A stretch of 64,000 bases of DNA from Chelatococcus reniformis (GCF_014640075.1 NZ_BMGG01000003.1:495036-559035); one strand, 5' to 3'; numbered from the stretch's first letter, positions 36,499-45,585 are shown. Translations and numbers: made by a program. Notes: a model not told the origin generated them from the sequence alone.

Positions 36499-38403
36499 AT
36501 GGCGGACGCGTATGGCGCCGGCGCCCCGGGGGCCGCGATGCGCGGCGTTCGCGGTCAGCCATTGCCGACGCCGCGGACGTTGCGGGAGCGGCTTGGCGCG
36601 CTGCGCAACCTCGGCCCGTTTCTGGCGATGGTCTGGCGCACCAGCCCGGCGCTGACCACGGCCTCGCTGGGGCTGCGGCTGATCCGGGCAGTGCTGCCGG
36701 TGGCAACCCTGTTCATCGGCAAGCTGATCATCGACGACATCGTCGCGCTGGTGCAGATGCCGGACAGACCGACGACGCTCGGTCAATGGCTCGAAACCGG
36801 CCGCCTCGATCGGCTCGGGCTGCTGCTGGCCGCCGAGTTCGCGGTGGCAGTCGCTGCGAATGTTCTCGGGCGGGTGGTCTCACTGATCGACAGCCTGCTC
36901 GCCGAGCGCGTGACCAACGCCTCCAGCGTGCGCCTGATGGAGCATGCGGCCACCCTCGACCTGGAGGATTTCGAGGACGCGAACTTCCAGGACCAGCTCG
37001 AACGGGCGCGCCGCCAGACCAGCGGGCGCATGTCGCTGATGGCGCTGCTGTTCAGCCAGGCACAGGATCTGGTAACCGTGGCGAGCCTCGCCGGCGGCCT
37101 GCTGCTCTACTCGCCCTGGCTCGTCGTCCTGCTGCTGGTCGCGCTGCTGCCGGCCTTCCTGGCGGAGGCGCACTTCAACGCCCAGAGCTATTCGCTCGAC
37201 TATATGCGCACGCCGGAGCGGCGCGAGCTCGACTACGTCCGCCAGACCGCCGCCAGCGTCGAGACCGCCAAGGAGGTGAAGATCTTCGGGCTCAGCGGCT
37301 TCCTCATCGACCGCTACCGGCAGCTCGCCGCCGAATTCTATGCGGCCAACCGCCGGCTCGCCGTGCGCCGGGCGGGCTGGGGCGGGCTATTCGCCGCGCT
37401 CGGCAGCGCCGGCTACTACCTCGCCTACGCCTACATCGCCTGGCGCACGCTGACCGGCTCGTTCTCGGTCGGAGACCTCACCTTCCTCTCCGGCTCGTTC
37501 CTGCGCCTGCGCGCGCTGTTCGAGGGGCTGCTGTCGAGCCTGTCCGCCACCGCGAGCCAGGCGCTCTACCTCAACGACTTGTTCTCATTCTACGAGATGA
37601 AGCCGGAGATCCTGTCCCCGCCCGATCCGCGGCCGTTCCCGCGGCCGATCCGCCAGGGCTTCGCGTTCGAGGATGTCGGGTTCCGCTATCCCGGCGCCGA
37701 GCGCTGGGCGGTGCGGCACATGAGCTTCACCCTCGACGCGGGCGAGGTCGTCGCGCTCGTGGGCGAGAATGGCGCCGGCAAGACTACCCTGGTGAAGCTC
37801 ATCGCCCGTCTCTACGATCCCGACGAAGGCCGCATCCTGCTCGACGGCCACGACCTGCGCGCCTACGATCTGGACGAGCTGCGCGCCAACATCGGCGTCA
37901 TCTTCCAGGACTTCGTCCGCTACAATCTCACCGCCGCCGACAACATCGCCGTCGGCCGCATCGCCTCACGTGCCGACCGCGCGCGCATCACCCGCGCCGC
38001 GGCGCGCAGCCAGGCCGACGAGGTGATCGGCAGGCTTGCGGGCGGCTATGACCAGATGGTCGGCAAGCGCTTCAGGAACGGCGTGGAGTTGTCCGGCGGC
38101 GAATGGCAGAAGATCGCCATCTCCCGCGCCTACATGCGCGACGCGGCCGTGCTGATCCTCGACGAGCCGACGGCAGCGCTGGACGCTCGCTCCGAGTTCG
38201 AAGTGTTCCGCCGCTTCAAGGAGCTCAGCCAGGGCCGGACGGCGATCCTCATCTCGCACCGCTTCTCCAGCGTCCGCATGGCCGACCGGATCCTCGTCCT
38301 TGCCAATGGCCAGGTGGAAGCCGCCGGCACGCACGACGAGCTCATCGCCCAGTCCGGCCGCTATGCCGAGCTCTTCGAACTGCAGGCCGCAGGCTACCGC
38401 TAG
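36499..38403 (+). CDS. ABC exporter, fused permease-ATPase
   Basis: The 634-residue half-transporter has an N-terminal six-helix membrane domain (helices from about residue 55 to 355; LLLYSPWLVVLLLVALLPAFL is one pair). An ATPase domain follows with Walker A GENGAGKTT at 422-430, Q-loop VIFQDFVRYNLTAADN, signature LSGGEWQKIAISRAYM, Walker B AVLILDEPTAALD and the switch His in ILISHRFSSVRMADRI. It would work as a homodimer. The export substrate (lipid, peptide or drug) is unknown. No accessory genes are adjacent. Confidence 0.92.
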   Translation: MADAYGAGAPGAAMRGVRGQPLPTPRTLRERLGALRNLGPFLAMVWRTSPALTTASLGLRLIRAVLPVATLFIGKLIIDDIVALVQMPDRPTTLGQWLETGRLDRLGLLLAAEFAVAVAANVLGRVVSLIDSLLAERVTNASSVRLMEHAATLDLEDFEDANFQDQLERARRQTSGRMSLMALLFSQAQDLVTVASLAGGLLLYSPWLVVLLLVALLPAFLAEAHFNAQSYSLDYMRTPERRELDYVRQTAASVETAKEVKIFGLSGFLIDRYRQLAAEFYAANRRLAVRRAGWGGLFAALGSAGYYLAYAYIAWRTLTGSFSVGDLTFLSGSFLRLRALFEGLLSSLSATASQALYLNDLFSFYEMKPEILSPPDPRPFPRPIRQGFAFEDVGFRYPGAERWAVRHMSFTLDAGEVVALVGENGAGKTTLVKLIARLYDPDEGRILLDGHDLRAYDLDELRANIGVIFQDFVRYNLTAADNIAVGRIASRADRARITRAAARSQADEVIGRLAGGYDQMVGKRFRNGVELSGGEWQKIAISRAYMRDAAVLILDEPTAALDARSEFEVFRRFKELSQGRTAILISHRFSSVRMADRILVLANGQVEAAGTHDELIAQSGRYAELFELQAAGYR

Positions 38404-38436
38404 CAGGCTCTGTCGGTGTTCAGGGCGGCCCGTCAA

Positions 38437-38450
38437 TTTATCCGGGTAAA
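38437..38450. promoter_or_regulatory. near-palindrome TTTATCCGGGTAAA
   Basis: It matches its reverse complement at 12 of 14 positions and lies 80 bp upstream of the GIY-YIG gene. A second dyad centred on ACCCGGGT follows at about 38468. It shares the TTATCCGG core with the perfect palindrome at 38909 and the half-site before tetR. Possibly a regulator binding site. Confidence 0.35.
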
Positions 38451-38530
38451 ACCATTGCGAGATTTGACCCGGGTGATATTATGCGGGCGAGAGAGACGTC
38501 CCAAACGTCGGTGCGCCGGGATCACGGGTC

Positions 38531-38866
38531 ATGAAGGGCGAAGCAAGGAAGGCGGCCATCGCGGCCTACAAGGAGCGCAAGGCAACGGCCGGCATCTTCG
38601 CCGTGCGCTGCAGCGCCACGGGCGAGCGCTGGGTGGGGCGCACGCCCGATCTGAACACGGTGCAGAACCGGCTGTGGTTTACGCTGCGCCATGGCAGCCA
38701 CCGCTCTCGCACGTTGCAGGCGGCCTGGCATCGGCACGGTCCCGACGGCTTTCTCGTCGAGGACATCGAGCTGATCGCCGATGAAGCCATCGACTATGTC
38801 CGCGAGCGCATCCTGAAGGAGCGGCTCGCCCATTGGCGCGCGACGCTGGATGCCGAGGCGATCTGA
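38531..38866 (+). CDS. GIY-YIG nuclease-fold protein
   Basis: A 111-residue protein. The GIY motif appears as GIFAVRC (21-27) and the YIG motif as WVGRT (34-38), followed by LNTVQNRLWFTLRHGSHRS and a helix ending in DGFLVEDIELIADE. Small single-domain GIY-YIG proteins of this kind are common in alphaproteobacteria with unproven function; the Arg after the second motif is kept, so catalytic activity is possible. It converges on tetR. Confidence 0.82.
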   Translation: MKGEARKAAIAAYKERKATAGIFAVRCSATGERWVGRTPDLNTVQNRLWFTLRHGSHRSRTLQAAWHRHGPDGFLVEDIELIADEAIDYVRERILKERLAHWRATLDAEAI

Positions 38867-38908
38867 GCTCGGCGGACGCGCCGTGCCGTCGTCTGTCGGA
38901 GTCACCAG

Positions 38909-38926
38909 CTTATCCGACCGGATAAG
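38909..38926. promoter_or_regulatory. perfect 18-bp palindrome CTTATCCGACCGGATAAG
   Basis: Two 8-bp arms are separated by AC, too tight a loop for an RNA hairpin, so a dimeric DNA-binding protein is the better guess. It lies between the convergent GIY-YIG and tetR genes. The half-site CTTATCC recurs on the minus strand 12 bp before the tetR ATG (39645-39653). Confidence 0.45.
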
Positions 38927-38946
38927 GCAGGCGGCCACGCGGCGGC

Positions 38947-39633
38947 TCAAGACGTTCGCGGCTGTGGCTGGTCGGCCGCGAGCATGGCAACGATGGTTTC
39001 GACCACGTCCGGCACGGCATTCTCGTCGAGCCACATGTGATAGCGCTTCGCCGGCCCGGCCAGCGCCCATTCGCGCAGCGACAGCACGCTGTTGAGATAG
39101 GCCTCCAGGAAGACCATGCGCCGGTTCCTGGTGCGCTCCGGCACATCCGAGAGGAGCCGCCGCAGGTGCTGGAGGCACCTGAGGTAGCCCGAGTTCAGCC
39201 GCCCCTCCAGGGCGGCGATGAACATGTCGCGGTGGGTCAGCGACAGCAGGGCGATGAAGCGCGTATAGCTCTGCTCGCTGCCGCCGAGCTCTTCGGGAAG
39301 ATTGATGGAGGGAATCACCAGCGCCTCCACGATCTCGCGGATCGTGCGCGGGCCGCCGGCGGCCTCCAGCGCATCGAGCTGCGCGTTGCGCCGCTCGTCG
39401 ATGATGCGGGCCCCGTCGGCAACGATCTCCCGGATCAGCGCCTCCTTCGAGCCGAAGTAGTAGGTGAGCGAGCCGTGGTTCTTCTGCCCGGAGGCGGCGA
39501 CGATCTCGCGCACGGTGACGCCGTCGATGCCGTGGCGCGCGAACAGCTTGCAGGCCGTCTGCTTGATCTGCTCCCGTGCGCCTTTCGGCACCCGCTCGTT
39601 CATCTTTGCCAACTTGACGCCGCTCCGGGCCAT
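38947..39633 (-). CDS. TetR-family transcriptional regulator
   Basis: Starting at the ATG at 39633 (AGGTGG upstream) the protein has 228 residues; MNERVPKG at 39603 is an alternative. The helix-turn-helix reads KQTACKLFARHGIDGVTVREI, then AASGQKNHGSLTYYFGSKEALI (about 23-65). The C-terminal ligand domain is all-helical. Divergent from an SDR, acyl-CoA synthetase and binding-protein cluster, it probably controls that catabolic locus in response to an acyl-CoA or free acid. Confidence 0.88.
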   Translation of the reverse strand: MARSGVKLAKMNERVPKGAREQIKQTACKLFARHGIDGVTVREIVAASGQKNHGSLTYYFGSKEALIREIVADGARIIDERRNAQLDALEAAGGPRTIREIVEALVIPSINLPEELGGSEQSYTRFIALLSLTHRDMFIAALEGRLNSGYLRCLQHLRRLLSDVPERTRNRRMVFLEAYLNSVLSLREWALAGPAKRYHMWLDENAVPDVVETIVAMLAADQPQPRTS

Positions 39634-39750
39634 TGTTAGGCCACCTGGATAAGCGACCCAGGCGGCTTCCCGCGGCCTTAGCAGATCGGCCGGTCCGGTC
39701 AAAGGGGCGGGACTGGCAAGCCGGGTCGCGGCGACGGAGGAGATGGCGCG

Positions 39751-40488
39751 TTGGGCGGTTTCGATTTTCAGGGGCGCACGGTGCTGGTGGTCGGCGGCTC
39801 CAGCGGCATCGGCAACGGCATCGCCCAGCAGTTCCGCGCACACGGGGCCGAGGTCCACGTCTGGGGCACGCGCGTGTCGGCCGACGCCTACCGGGCCGAG
39901 GACGGCAGTGACCTCGACGGGCTGCGTTATCAGCAGGTGGATGTCGGCGACCGCGAGGCGATCGTCGCATGCCAGCCCCCGTTCCAGCGCCTGGACGTGC
40001 TGGTGCTGAGCCAGGGCACGGTGGTCTACCGGCGCGGCGAGTTCGAGCAGCCGGGATGGGACCGGGTGATCGGCGTCAACCTCGACAGCGTCATGGCCTG
40101 CGCCGTCAAGTTCAAGCCCCTCCTGTCGGAAGCGCGCGGCAGCCTGATCGTCATCAGCTCGATCTCGGGTTCCCGCGCCAATTTGGGCAACCCTGCCTAC
40201 GCTGCCTCCAAGGCCGGTGCCATCAGCCTCACCAAGAGCCTCGCCGCCGCTTGGGCGGGAGATCAGATCCGCGTCAACGGGATCGCGCCCGGGCTCGTCG
40301 ACACCAAGCTCACCAAGGTAACCACGGAAAACCCCAAGCGGCGCGACGCGGCGTTGGCGACGATCCCCATGGCCCGCATGGGCACGCCGGAGGACATGGC
40401 GGGCGCGGCCCTGTTCCTGGCCTCCCCCTATGCCGCCTATGTCTGCGGCCAGACCCTCACGGTGGACGGCGGGCTCACCCTGTCCTAG
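39751..40488 (+). CDS. short-chain dehydrogenase/reductase
   Basis: The 245-residue SDR appears to start at TTG 39751, with GGAGGAG eight bases upstream and no ATG in the proper place. The cofactor loop VVGGSSGIGNG lies at about 13-23. The catalytic residues are Ser in VISSISGSRA and Tyr-x-x-x-Lys in NPAYAASKAG. The C-terminal CGQTLTVDGGLTLS is normal. It begins a same-strand run with the acyl-CoA synthetase. The TAG stop is the first triplet of a 105-bp repeat, which separates it from the next gene. Confidence 0.88.
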   Translation: MGGFDFQGRTVLVVGGSSGIGNGIAQQFRAHGAEVHVWGTRVSADAYRAEDGSDLDGLRYQQVDVGDREAIVACQPPFQRLDVLVLSQGTVVYRRGEFEQPGWDRVIGVNLDSVMACAVKFKPLLSEARGSLIVISSISGSRANLGNPAYAASKAGAISLTKSLAAAWAGDQIRVNGIAPGLVDTKLTKVTTENPKRRDAALATIPMARMGTPEDMAGAALFLASPYAAYVCGQTLTVDGGLTLS

Positions 40489-40590
40489 GGCGTTTTCGAG
40501 CGAAGTGGACGCCGGTTCGCGTGAAGAAAACGCGATAAAACAAACAGATAGAGCATTTTGGCGATTCGAAGAAGCGCGAGAATGCTCTAG
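40486..40590 (+). repeat. 105-bp two-hairpin repeat (family A, RIME-like), copy 5
   Basis: It begins TAGGGCGTTTTCGAGCG and ends GAATGCTCTAG. The first three bases are the SDR stop codon. It sits between the SDR and acyl-CoA synthetase genes and could act on their shared transcript. Confidence 0.92.
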
Positions 40591-40724
40591 GGCGCCGACG
40601 GGTCGCGCGGCCGCGCCCGAGTTGGACGGCACCGCCGACCGGCGGTCGCCCGAGCGTTGAGCGGCCGTCGCCCGCTCGCCGCCTGTCCCGCCGGGACCGG
40701 CGGTCAGATCGAACGAGCTCTCCC

Positions 40725-42362
40725 ATGCTGATCGAACGCAAGCAGACCTACGAGGAGATGTGCGCGGCCTTCCGCTGGCGCATCCCCGCCGCCTACAACA
40801 TCGCTCACGACGTCAGCGACCGTCATGTGGCGGCGACGCCCGACCGCGTCGCGCTCATCCACGAGCGGGCGGACGGGACCGTCGAGACCTACACCTTCCT
40901 CGCCGTGCAGCACGCCGCCAATCGCCTCGCCAATCTCCTGCGCCACGTCGGCGTCGGCCAGGGCGAGCGCGTCATGATCCTGCTCGGCCAGGATCCGGCG
41001 ACGGCCATCGCCCATCTCGCCTGCTGGAAATCCGGGATCGTCTCCATTCCGACCTCGATCCTGTTCGGGGCGGACGCATTGCTCTACCGGCTCAACGACG
41101 CCGGCGCCAAGGTCGTCATCACCAATCGCGAGAACTACGCCAAGATCGCGGAGATCCGCGATCAGGCGCCGAGTCTCGAAACGGTCCTCCTGGTGGACGG
41201 CGACGATGTCGGCGCCCAGTCGCTTTGGGCTGGTGCCGAACGGGCCTCGGACAGGTTCGATACCTTGTCGCTCACGCCGGATACACCGGCCTTCATCAGC
41301 TACACGTCCGGCACGACCGGGCTGCCGAAAGGCACGCTGCACGGCCACCGCGTGCTCCTCGGCCACATGCCGGGCGTGGAGTTCATGCTCGACTTCTTCC
41401 CCCAGCCCGGCGACATCACCTGGTCGCCCGCCGACTGGTCGTGGCTGGCGGGCCTCATGAACATTCTCATGCCCGGCTGGTTTGCGGGCGTACCGGTGCT
41501 GACCTGGCGGGCCTCGAGTTTCGATGCCGACGAGGCGCTCCGCATGATCGCCAAGCACCAGGTGCGCACGGCGATGCTGACTCCGACCATGCTCAAGCTG
41601 ATGCGCCAATCGGGCTCCCCGCACCTGCGCGACGTCAAGCTGCGCGCCGTCGTGTCGGGATCGGAGGCGGTCGGCAAGGACCTGCTGGAGTGGGCCAACG
41701 GGACGCTCGGCCTCCACATCAACGAGGGCTTCGGCCAGACCGAGTGCAACATGGCCATGGGCAATTGCTGGCAGGTGCTGCCGCCTCGGCTCGGGTCGCT
41801 GGGCAAGGCCGTTCCCGGACAGGCGGCCGCCATTGTCGACGACGCCGGTGAGGAACTGCCGCCGGGCACCACGGGCAACCTCGCCTTCCGGCGCGGCCAT
41901 CCCGCGATGTTCCTCGAATACTGGAAACGGCCGGAGGCGACGGCGGAGAAATACGCCGGCGACTGGATGATCACCGGCGACATGGCCACAATGGATGGCG
42001 ACGGCTACTTCTGGTACCAGGGCCGCGGCGACGACGTCATCACCAGCTCGGGCTACCGCATCGGGCCGGGCGAGATCGAGGACGCGCTCGTGCGCCACCC
42101 GGCGGTGGTGATGGCCGCCGCCATCGGCGTGCCGGACCCCGTGCGCACCGAGACGATCAAGGCCTTCGTCATCCTGGCACCCGGCCACGCCCCGAGCCCC
42201 GAACTCGCCGACGACATCCGCAAGACCGTGCGCAGCCGGCTCGCCAAGCACGAGTATCCGCGCGAGATCGAATTCATCGACGCGATGCCGATGACCACCA
42301 CGGGCAAGATCCTGCGGCGCGAGCTGCGGGAGCGCGAGACGGCGAAGATCAAGACAACCTGA
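40725..42362 (+). CDS. AMP-forming acyl-CoA synthetase
   Basis: The 545-residue ligase activates a carboxylic acid to its CoA thioester via an acyl-adenylate. The P-loop YTSGTTGLPKGTLHGH starts at residue 193. Later landmarks are NEGFGQTEC, the hinge motif WMITGDMATMDGDGYFWYQGRGDDVI, GYRIGPGEIEDAL, and the catalytic Lys near the C-terminus in TTTGKILRREL. The overall pattern is that of medium-chain or acetyl-CoA-synthetase-like ligases. With the neighbouring SDR, binding protein and APH-like kinase it suggests catabolism of an imported organic acid. Confidence 0.92.
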   Translation: MLIERKQTYEEMCAAFRWRIPAAYNIAHDVSDRHVAATPDRVALIHERADGTVETYTFLAVQHAANRLANLLRHVGVGQGERVMILLGQDPATAIAHLACWKSGIVSIPTSILFGADALLYRLNDAGAKVVITNRENYAKIAEIRDQAPSLETVLLVDGDDVGAQSLWAGAERASDRFDTLSLTPDTPAFISYTSGTTGLPKGTLHGHRVLLGHMPGVEFMLDFFPQPGDITWSPADWSWLAGLMNILMPGWFAGVPVLTWRASSFDADEALRMIAKHQVRTAMLTPTMLKLMRQSGSPHLRDVKLRAVVSGSEAVGKDLLEWANGTLGLHINEGFGQTECNMAMGNCWQVLPPRLGSLGKAVPGQAAAIVDDAGEELPPGTTGNLAFRRGHPAMFLEYWKRPEATAEKYAGDWMITGDMATMDGDGYFWYQGRGDDVITSSGYRIGPGEIEDALVRHPAVVMAAAIGVPDPVRTETIKAFVILAPGHAPSPELADDIRKTVRSRLAKHEYPREIEFIDAMPMTTTGKILRRELRERETAKIKTT

Positions 42363-42421
42363 GCGCGGCCGGTGGCCGCGACTTTGGCCGTGGCAAGCGG
42401 CCGTCCAGAGGAGAAGAGACG

Positions 42422-43615
42422 ATGAGGGACAGAATTTCCGCAGTGAGCCTGGCCGTTCTGGCGGTCGGCCTGCCCGCGGCAGCGCGCGCCGAGGGCCCGC
42501 CGAGCGAAATCCGGATCGGGCAGACAATGCCCTATAGCGGACCGGCGTCGGCCTACGGGGTCATCGGCCGGGTCGAGGCCGCATATATCGACATGATCAA
42601 CGACAAGGGCGGCATCAACGGCCGCAAGGTCAAGTTCATCAGCCTCGACGACGCCTATTCGCCGCCCAAGACGGTGGAGCAGACCAGGCGTCTGGTCGAG
42701 CAGGACGAGGTCATGGCCGTCTTCGGCACCGTCGGCACGCCGACCAACCTTGCCGTTCACAAATACCTGAACAACAAGAAGGTGCCACAGCTTTTCGTCT
42801 CCACCGGCGCGACGATCTGGACCGAGTTCAAGAAGTATCCGTGGACCATCGGCTGGCTACCCGACTACGAGTCGGAAGCAAAGATCTATGCCAAGTACGT
42901 GCTCAAGGAGCGTCCCAACGGCAAGATCGCCATCCTCTACCAGAACGACGATTCCGGTCGCGACTATCTGCGCGGCTTCAAGGCCGGGCTCGGTGCCGAC
43001 AACGCCAAGCGGATGATCGTCGCCGAAGCGAGCTATCAGGTGAGCGACGCCACCGTCGACTCCCAGATCCTGACGTTGCAGGCGTCCGGCGCCGACGTGC
43101 TGTTTACCCACGCGACCCCCAAGTTCGGCGCCCAGGCAATCCGCAAGGTCTATGAAATCGGCTGGAAACCTTTGCAGCTCATCAGCACGAACTCCAACAC
43201 CATCGCCGGCACGCTGGCGCCCGCCGGGCTCGAGAAGGCGCAAGGGCTGATCTCCGCCTTCATCCTCAAGGATCCGAGCGACAGCCGCTGGCACAACCAG
43301 CCGGACTATCAGGCCTACCTCGCGCTGCTGAAGAAATACGCGCCCACCGTCGACGACAAGGACTCCTGGGCCGCCTACGGCTACATCGCCGCCCAAGGGC
43401 TGGTGAAGGTGCTGGAGCAGTGCGGCGACGACCTCTCCCGCGAGAACATCATGAAGCAGGCGCGCAATATGGACTTCACTCCGGGCATGCTGCTGCCCGG
43501 CATCAAGGCCCACACCAGCCCGGACAATGGCTACCCGCCGATCAAGAGCATGCAGCTGTCGCGCTTCGAGGGCACCAACTGGAAGCCCACCGGCGAGGTC
43601 ATCAGCGGCGACTGA
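42422..43615 (+). CDS. ABC transporter substrate-binding protein, LivK type
   Basis: A 397-residue periplasmic binding protein starts after GAGGAGAAGAG and has a signal peptide ending AAARAEG. Typical elements are IRIGQTMPYSGPASAYGVIG, INDKGGINGRKVKFISLDDAYSPPKTVEQTRRLVEQD, AVFGTVGTPTN and WTIGWLPDYESEAKIYAKYV. This branch often binds aromatic or short organic acids. No permease is present. It is the second orphan LivK-type protein in the window; both would need to share a distant permease. Confidence 0.9.
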   Translation: MRDRISAVSLAVLAVGLPAAARAEGPPSEIRIGQTMPYSGPASAYGVIGRVEAAYIDMINDKGGINGRKVKFISLDDAYSPPKTVEQTRRLVEQDEVMAVFGTVGTPTNLAVHKYLNNKKVPQLFVSTGATIWTEFKKYPWTIGWLPDYESEAKIYAKYVLKERPNGKIAILYQNDDSGRDYLRGFKAGLGADNAKRMIVAEASYQVSDATVDSQILTLQASGADVLFTHATPKFGAQAIRKVYEIGWKPLQLISTNSNTIAGTLAPAGLEKAQGLISAFILKDPSDSRWHNQPDYQAYLALLKKYAPTVDDKDSWAAYGYIAAQGLVKVLEQCGDDLSRENIMKQARNMDFTPGMLLPGIKAHTSPDNGYPPIKSMQLSRFEGTNWKPTGEVISGD

Positions 43616-43705
43616 GGCGGAGAGGCCCGCGCCGGAAGCACGGCTGCGTCGCGCCAACGCGGCGCCGCCGCTGAGGCGCCCGGGGCCATTCATGGAGGAA
43701 GCCCG

Positions 43706-44431
43706 ATGAAGCGTCTGACGCTCACCTTCGACAACGGCCCGGAGCCGCCGTTCACCCATCACGTGCTCGACGTGCTCGCCGCCCACGGCATAAAGGCGAC
43801 GTTCTTCGCTATCGGCAGCAATCTGCGGCTGAAGCCCGACGCCCACGCCGCGCTGCGCCGCGCCAAGAGCGAGGGCCATCGCATCGGCAACCACACCTAT
43901 TACCACGCCTATTCGTTCGGCGACGTGGACCGCGACGATGCGGTGGAGTTCGAGGTGGCCCCGACCTTCGCCCAGCTCGGCGAGCTTGCCGATCCGGCCC
44001 TCCTGGTCCGCCCCTACTGCTACGGCGGCGTTCTCGACAGCCGGGTGTTCAAGCCGGCCGACGTCGAGGCCTTTCTCACCGGCGGCTACACCTGCGTGCT
44101 GTACAATTCGGTGCCGCGGGACTGGGAGGGTGGCGACTGGGATCAGCGGGCGCTCGCCGACATGGCGGGCCGCGCATGGACCACCATGGTCCTGCATGAC
44201 ATCGCCATGAACCCCGGCGGCGTGGCCGAGCAGCCCATCGCCAAGCTCGACAGCTTCATCCGCCAGGCCAAGGCGGCGGGCTACGAATTCACCCAGGAGT
44301 ATTCCCCCGACGCGGTGCTGATGGCGGGCGGCAAGATCCTGCAGCCGATCGACCATCTGGTGACGGGACGTACGGCCGGCTCGGGGGCCGAGCGCCGGGT
44401 CTCCAACCCGCTGTTTAATCGCCGCAGCTAG
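43706..44431 (+). CDS. polysaccharide deacetylase-family (NodB-fold) protein
   Basis: The 241-residue protein opens directly with the NodB motif as LTLTFDNGPEPPFT (4-17). It continues with the metal-site motif HRIGNHTYYHAYSF near 61-74. The usual TFDDGP is TFDNGP, so the second Asp, normally a metal ligand, is Asn. Both histidines of the HxxxH motif (NHTYYH) are present. No signal peptide is seen. Cytoplasmic NodB-fold proteins act on small N-acyl compounds or cyclic amides; the substrate here is unknown, and its place in an acid-catabolism cluster argues against a cell-wall role. Confidence 0.8.
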   Translation: MKRLTLTFDNGPEPPFTHHVLDVLAAHGIKATFFAIGSNLRLKPDAHAALRRAKSEGHRIGNHTYYHAYSFGDVDRDDAVEFEVAPTFAQLGELADPALLVRPYCYGGVLDSRVFKPADVEAFLTGGYTCVLYNSVPRDWEGGDWDQRALADMAGRAWTTMVLHDIAMNPGGVAEQPIAKLDSFIRQAKAAGYEFTQEYSPDAVLMAGGKILQPIDHLVTGRTAGSGAERRVSNPLFNRRS

Positions 44432-44511
44432 GCGCGGCCGAGACTCGACGGTTACCCCGCCATTTGCGATGTGAACGGTTGCGTCAGGACAATCGGGCCA
44501 GGGAGGAAGCG

Positions 44512-45585
44512 ATGACGGTCGCCAAGCAGGCTGAGAGCGGGGCAACGCCGGGCTTTGATACGCAGGCGGTCGCGGCGTGGCTCGCACGCCAGGCCACCGA
44601 ACTGGAGCCGCCACTGGCGTGGACCCGGCTCCCGGGCGGCCACTCCAACCTCAGCTACATGATCGAGGACGGCAACGGCCGCAAGGCGGTGATCCGCCGT
44701 CCACCGCTCGGCGAGCTGCTGCCCAAGGCGCACGACATGGGCCGCGAGTGGAAGCTCATCACCGCATTGGGGCCGACGCCCGTGCCGGTGCCGCGGGCGC
44801 TCGCCTTCTGCGACGACAAGGCCGTCACCGGCGCGCACTTCTACGTCATGAGCCATGTCGATGGCCGGCCGCTCTATACCGCCGAGGACACCGAGCGCCT
44901 CGTGCCGGAAGACCAGCGGGTCAAGCTCGCCCATTCCTTCATCGACGTGCTGGCCGACCTGCACGCGCTCGACCCCGATGCGCTCGGGCTCGGCGACCTC
45001 GGCAAGCGCGACAGCTACGTCGGCCGCCAGCTCAAGACCTGGTACCAGTCGTGGACGGCCTCGATTGCGCCGGCCAAATACGACGACCCGCGGGCGCACA
45101 CGCTGCAGAAGTTCTTCCTCGACAACCTCCCCGATCAGGGACCGGCCCGGGTGGTGCACGGCGACTACGGGCTGCACAACTGCCTGACCGGGCCGGAGCA
45201 CACTATCGCCGCGGTGGTCGACTGGGAGATCTCCACGCTCGGCGACCCGCTGGCCGATCTCGCCTACGCCCTCAACACCTGGCCCGATCCCGAGCGAGGC
45301 TTTCCGGTCATTCCTGACAGCGCGACCGCGGTGACGGGCTTCCCCCTGCGCCGCGATCTCGCAGCGCGATATGCCGAACGCACCGGGCGGGACCTGTCGC
45401 TGCTCGACTATTATGCCGGCTTCAACAGGTGGAAGACCGCGGCGATCGTCCACGGCGTCTATGCCCGCTACATGGAGGGCAAGAAGAGCGCGGAAGGGGT
45501 CGACCTCGACCTCCTGCGCAGCCGCGTCGACCAGAACCTGGCCTGGGCTGCGGAAGCGATCGAGCGCCTGCTGGCGCGCGGCTGA
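44512..45585 (+). CDS. APH-family phosphotransferase (ACAD10/11-N or LvaA-like)
   Basis: The 357-residue kinase starts after GGGAGGAAG. It has the aminoglycoside-phosphotransferase/ACAD10-like layout: RLPGGHSNLSYMIEDGNGRKAVIRRPP (nucleotide loop), YVMSHVDGRPLY, the catalytic HGDYGLHNCL around 215, and the metal-binding VVDWEISTLGDPLADLAY. Relatives such as LvaA phosphorylate 4-hydroxyacyl-CoAs so that the hydroxyl can be eliminated. Together with the SDR and acyl-CoA synthetase upstream this hints at 4-hydroxy or keto acid degradation, which is inference. Confidence 0.88.
   Translation: MTVAKQAESGATPGFDTQAVAAWLARQATELEPPLAWTRLPGGHSNLSYMIEDGNGRKAVIRRPPLGELLPKAHDMGREWKLITALGPTPVPVPRALAFCDDKAVTGAHFYVMSHVDGRPLYTAEDTERLVPEDQRVKLAHSFIDVLADLHALDPDALGLGDLGKRDSYVGRQLKTWYQSWTASIAPAKYDDPRAHTLQKFFLDNLPDQGPARVVHGDYGLHNCLTGPEHTIAAVVDWEISTLGDPLADLAYALNTWPDPERGFPVIPDSATAVTGFPLRRDLAARYAERTGRDLSLLDYYAGFNRWKTAAIVHGVYARYMEGKKSAEGVDLDLLRSRVDQNLAWAAEAIERLLARG

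Noticed and set aside
38947-40632. Long minus-strand frame that would make the TetR protein 561 residues
   Set aside because: The part beyond 39633 is antisense to the SDR gene; a proper ATG with AGGTGG lies at 39633.
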